From positions 1,379,635 through 1,443,634 of the forward strand of contig CP139021.1 in assembly GCA_034044135.1 (NCBI GenBank): a DNA stretch of 64,000 nt, written 5' to 3'. The notes under the pieces were generated by a model. The model did not search any database and was not told the DNA's origin. It saw only the letters and a list, made by a program, of their open reading frames with translations. Positions 61,405-64,000 of this stretch are shown here, piece after piece. Every line of letters begins with the position of its first letter. The first letter of the stretch is position 1. The translations under genes were made by a program, and so were the position numbers. The stretch is from Flammeovirgaceae bacterium SG7u.111. GTDB lineage: Bacteria; Bacteroidota; Bacteroidia; Cytophagales; Flammeovirgaceae.

Positions 61405-61938
61405 ATGGAAAACAAAAATTATATCACGGGAAACCGCAAGTACATGAACCCCTATTTGGCGGGGGTGCTGCTTGGGGTAGTGCTTTTGCTGTCCTTTTAC
61501 CTCACGGGTAGGGGACTCGGTGCCAGCGGTGCGATGAAAAGTGTGGTAGTCACTTCGGTGGAAAAAGTTTCCCCAGCCCATGCCGAAGACTCGGGCTTTT
61601 ATAGCAAGTACTTAGGAGGGGAAGATTCCCCTATGAAAACTTGGTTGGTCTTCGAAGTGTTGGGCGTATTGGTCGGGGGCTTTTTGTCAGGAGCATTTTC
61701 GGGCAGGTTGAAGTTCAAGCTAGAACGCTCCCCAAAAATCACTAACCGCAAGAGGATTTTGCTGGCGACCATTGGCGGAGCACTGTTCGGCTTCGGTTCG
61801 CAACTCGGCAGAGGTTGCACCAGCGGCGCGGCACTCAGCGGCATGTCAGTGCTGTCAGTAGCAGGCTTCGTTACTATGATGGCAATTTTTGGAACTGCCT
61901 TCGCTCTAGCCTATTTCTTTAGAAAGAATTGGATATAA
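61405..61938 (+). CDS. YeeE/YedE half-transporter (first of a pair)
   Basis: A protein of 177 residues from the ATG at 61405; starts at 61372 and 61375 are possible. It has about four helices. The conserved sulfur-transport motif GRGCTSGAALSGMS carries the family's functional Cys. YeeE/YedE (DUF395) proteins such as TsuA move thiosulfate or other sulfur compounds across the cytoplasmic membrane. At half the usual length, it likely pairs with the next gene, which supplies the other GxCPGT-type motif. It lies directly behind the Psr-like subunits. Confidence 0.87.
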   Translation: MENKNYITGNRKYMNPYLAGVLLGVVLLLSFYLTGRGLGASGAMKSVVVTSVEKVSPAHAEDSGFYSKYLGGEDSPMKTWLVFEVLGVLVGGFLSGAFSGRLKFKLERSPKITNRKRILLATIGGALFGFGSQLGRGCTSGAALSGMSVLSVAGFVTMMAIFGTAFALAYFFRKNWI

Positions 61939-62080
61939 GAAGGGTTTCAGGTTGCGAGTTTCGGGCGGTCCGCCGCTGCGGTTACGTGTTTTGAACCAGT
62001 AACCAGCAACAGGCAGAATACAGCCTTAGAAAACAATTAGGCTTCAAGTTTCAACAAACATCTTAAAAAAATCAAATAAA

Positions 62081-62683
62081 ATGGGTCCCTTAATTCCATT
62101 ACTCGAAATATCAGACGAATACAATTTTTTGGTAGCTTTTGCCATCGGATTGGGCTTTGGCTTTGTGTTGGAGCAAGCAGGATTTTCCTCCAGCCGAAAG
62201 CTGGCAGGCATGTTCTACGGCTACGACACCACCGTGCTGAAAGTATTCTTCACGGCTGCCATCACCGCCATGCTTGGGCTACTGTTCCTCAACTACTTTG
62301 AGCTTATCGATCTCGAAATCATTTATGTAAATCATTATTACGTGACCTCGGCAATTATAGGAGGCATAATCATGGGAGCAGGGTTTATCATTGGAGGCTT
62401 TTGCCCAGGCACCAGCGTTTGCGCAGCAGCTATTGGAAAAATAGATGCCATGTGGTTTTTGGGAGGCAGCTTCCTCGGTATCCTACTCTTCGGTGAGACT
62501 TACCCTATTTGGGAAACCCTCTACAACGCCGAATACCTCGGTCCGCTAAAGCTTTCCGATTTCCTAGGCATGAGCGATGGACTACTCGCACTATTGATCA
62601 TAGTAGCAGCAGTAGCCATGTTCTGGGTAGGCGAATGGTCGGAAAAAAAGTTTGGTAGGAAGGATATTACAAAAGAATTATAG
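62081..62683 (+). CDS. YeeE/YedE half-transporter (second of a pair)
   Basis: A 200-residue membrane protein with about five helices. It carries the YeeE signatures GFVLEQAGFSSSRKLAGMFYG and GGFCPGTSVCAAAIGKIDAM, in which the Cys is the proposed thiosulfate contact. Together with the preceding gene, it makes a two-subunit equivalent of one full-length YeeE/YedE transporter. The neighbourhood (Mo sulfur reductase, rhodanese-fold protein) supports a role in importing or exporting sulfur substrate. Confidence 0.88.
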   Translation: MGPLIPLLEISDEYNFLVAFAIGLGFGFVLEQAGFSSSRKLAGMFYGYDTTVLKVFFTAAITAMLGLLFLNYFELIDLEIIYVNHYYVTSAIIGGIIMGAGFIIGGFCPGTSVCAAAIGKIDAMWFLGGSFLGILLFGETYPIWETLYNAEYLGPLKLSDFLGMSDGLLALLIIVAAVAMFWVGEWSEKKFGRKDITKEL

Positions 62684-62994
62684 CTGATGTGCTAATTGGC
62701 TGATGTGCTGATGAAAAAAGCAATCAAATAAAGCCGTCATTCCCACGAAAGTGGGAATCTCCTACCTATTACAGAACCAAGTATCATAAATCTTTGGTTC
62801 TTTTAGTAAGTAGATTTACCTAATTAATCGATACAAAACCTATAAGGTTTAATGCATTGCAATCGACTTATAATCATCTTTTTACAGAAATCTTATAGGT
62901 TTGGTTTTGTATGTTTGTTTTGGTCTAGTTACTTAGAGTAAATTGGAAAAAATAACTTGCAATCTGTACGCCTGAAACTTGTAACCTTAAGATT
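62684..62994. repeat. Repeat-rich spacer before the rhodanese gene
   Basis: Three repeat types occur. A CTGATGTGCTGATG tract (about 62685-62712) is related to 59265-59462. A TTCCCAC / GTGGGAA hairpin (about 62734-62760) reads CATTCCCACGAAAGTGGGAA. A long imperfect inverted repeat with arms ACAAAACCTATAAG and CTTATAGGTTTGGTTTTGT lies at about 62833-62910. No gene was seen. Confidence 0.7.
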
Positions 62995-63615
62995 ATGAAA
63001 ACCAGAACCCTTTTATCACTCGCTATTGTACTGCTTGGCTCGGTAGCGGCTTTTTTGCCCACCAAAAAGAACAACTCAGCCAAGTTGAGCGCAACCGAAA
63101 TGATGCGTGAGCTGGAGCTCGAAACCTTCCGCATCAGTACCGATGAGCTGGCAAGCTCGCTTATCAATGCCGACCCGTCCATCATGCTGATCGACTTACG
63201 AGATGCGGCTACTTATGAGAAAAATTCGTTGCCTGGCGCACTCAATATCCCTTTCGATAGCATCATGAGCGAAAACTGGCAGCTCTATTTCGACCAAGTG
63301 AATACGAGGAAAAACATCCTTTATTCCGACACCGATGCCAAGGCACTGGAAGCGTGGATGCTCATCAGGCAACTTGGTATGAAAAACAACTATGTGCTCA
63401 CGGGTGGGGTAGAAGCTTGGGAAAAGACCATTATCAAACCTGAGTTACCTAAAACTAGCGAGGCTGAAGAAGCGTTTGCCCTCTACCAAAAACGCTTGGC
63501 AGCCAGTGCTTTCTTCACGGGAAAAGGGCTGGACAGCGGTAGCAGCAAGCTAAAGGTCAAGAAAATGCCCATCAAACGCAAAAAGAAAAAAGCCGTGGAA
63601 GGTGGGTGTAGTTAA
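62995..63615 (+). CDS. Exported rhodanese-fold protein lacking the canonical Cys
   Basis: A 206-residue protein with a signal or anchor segment (MKTRTLLSLAIVLLGSVAAF). A rhodanese domain lies at about 50-150: IMLIDLRDAATYEKNSLPGA, LNIPFDSIM and the closing NYVLTGGVEAWEKT. The active-site loop reads LYSDTDAKALEAW, with Ser where the catalytic Cys normally stands, so ordinary persulfide transfer by that residue is not possible. The C-terminus is Lys-rich and ends EGGCS, giving one Cys right next to the end. It is the last gene of the sulfur cluster and is probably periplasmic. A role as sulfur-binding partner is my inference. Confidence 0.82.
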   Translation: MKTRTLLSLAIVLLGSVAAFLPTKKNNSAKLSATEMMRELELETFRISTDELASSLINADPSIMLIDLRDAATYEKNSLPGALNIPFDSIMSENWQLYFDQVNTRKNILYSDTDAKALEAWMLIRQLGMKNNYVLTGGVEAWEKTIIKPELPKTSEAEEAFALYQKRLAASAFFTGKGLDSGSSKLKVKKMPIKRKKKKAVEGGCS

Positions 63616-63641
63616 GAAATGAAATATGTGGTTTCAATTTC

Positions 63642-63671
63642 AAAGGTCTGTGAGTTGCAGGCCTTTTTTTT
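63642..63671 (+). terminator. Rho-independent terminator
   Basis: A 9-bp stem (AAAGGTCTG / CAGGCCTTT, one wobble pair) followed by a run of T. It lies between the rhodanese-fold gene and the convergent acetyltransferase. Confidence 0.8.
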
Positions 63672-63676
63672 ATCCG

Positions 63677-64000
63677 TTACTCCAATTTTTCCACCTCATT
63701 TCCAGTCAAGTACTGCAAATTTTCTGTGATTTTTTCAATCTCCCAGTCCCACCATTTTAGGGCGAGCAGTTTTTCAATTTGCTCTTCAGAAAACCGTTTT
63801 CTGATTTCCTTGGCAGGATTGCCGCCGACTATGGAATAAGGAGCAACGTCTTTAGTTACAGTCGAATTTGAGCCGATAATCGCTCCGTCGCCAATGGTTA
63901 CACCCGCCATAATGGTGGCGTTGTAGCCAATCCAAACATCGTTACCTATCACCGTATCGCCTTTGCTGGGGTAAGTTTTGCCCTCCATTGCATGCTCCCA
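63677..64000 (-). CDS. CatB/Vat-like hexapeptide O-acetyltransferase (partial)
   Basis: The gene runs off the right edge of the window, so only its C-terminal 108 or so residues are present. The frame stays open to the end and the internal Met at 63988 is not its start. Left-handed beta-helix hexapeptides are clear ([40 protein letters not shown]). [12 protein letters not shown] and [14 protein letters not shown], typical of Vat/CatB-type xenobiotic acetyltransferases, follow. It transfers acetyl from acetyl-CoA to a small hydroxyl substrate, possibly an antibiotic, although many relatives act on unknown metabolites. Confidence 0.87.
   Translation of the reverse strand, partial: WEHAMEGKTYPSKGDTVIGNDVWIGYNATIMAGVTIGDGAIIGSNSTVTKDVAPYSIVGGNPAKEIRKRFSEEQIEKLLALKWWDWEIEKITENLQYLTGNEVEKLE

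Noticed and set aside
1-64000. tRNA or rRNA genes
   Set aside because: While reading, I did not recognise any cloverleaf with a T-arm GGTTCGA-type core or any rRNA stretch. A dedicated scan would be needed to be certain.

Overview
The window reads as a chromosomal segment of a low-GC, AT-rich Bacteroidota, most likely of the Cytophagales/Flammeovirgaceae type and probably gliding and polymer-degrading. The evidence is a gldN gene, two proteins with type IX secretion (T9SS) C-terminal sorting domains, a SusC/SusD pair, multi-domain orphan sensor kinases of a Bacteroidetes type, a rhamnogalacturonan lyase, and gene starts that mostly lack a clear Shine-Dalgarno. I found no rRNA, tRNA or CRISPR array.

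Layout. 0-12 kb: a six-PAS histidine kinase, a glycosyltransferase, and two tandem beta-propeller histidine kinases that end after the ATPase domain with no receiver or DNA-binding domain. 12-28 kb: ordinary core genes. These are a YheT-type hydrolase, a DUF151/UVR nuclease-like protein, dnaB, a DUF547 lipoprotein, gldN, a lipoprotein, a rhomboid protease, a small membrane protein behind an unusual array of terminators, moaD-moaE-cobalamin adenosyltransferase, a histidine phosphatase, a further orphan kinase, ispH, cmk and a 3-hydroxyacyl-CoA dehydrogenase. 28-33 kb: a susC-susD pair without adjacent enzymes.

33-38 kb is a scarred region. It holds a LysM-like membrane protein, a decayed IS1-type transposase on the minus strand, a strikingly AT-rich histidine kinase, and a complete GC-rich IS4-type element with 18-bp inverted repeats and a 10-bp target duplication. 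That element sits in the C-terminal remnant of another kinase gene, and its transposase start lies in a different frame, joined across a T7 run. 38-49 kb: a TPR protein, a DUF892 ferritin-like protein, heptose-7-phosphate kinase, an aspartate aminotransferase, a 1521-residue T9SS adhesin-like protein (cadherin-like and FG-GAP repeats) and a patatin. 49-56 kb: a 1666-residue T9SS rhamnogalacturonan lyase (PL11) with seven Fn3-like and two CBM35-like domains. It is flanked by a roughly 400-bp direct duplication that includes the 5' half of the patatin gene. A TonB C-terminal-domain protein follows.

57-63.6 kb is visibly more GC-rich than the rest. It encodes a Psr/Phs-type molybdoenzyme system (Tat-exported Mo subunit, four-cluster ferredoxin, NrfD membrane subunit), two half-size YeeE/YedE sulfur transporters, and an exported rhodanese-fold protein that lacks the usual catalytic Cys but carries a C-terminal Gly-Gly-Cys. 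Its spacers are crowded with short dispersed repeats that the first 57 kb lacks. I infer a sulfur-compound (polysulfide or thiosulfate) module acting at the cytoplasmic membrane and periplasm. The moaD/moaE genes at 22 kb would serve its cofactor. The window ends inside a CatB/Vat-like acetyltransferase gene.
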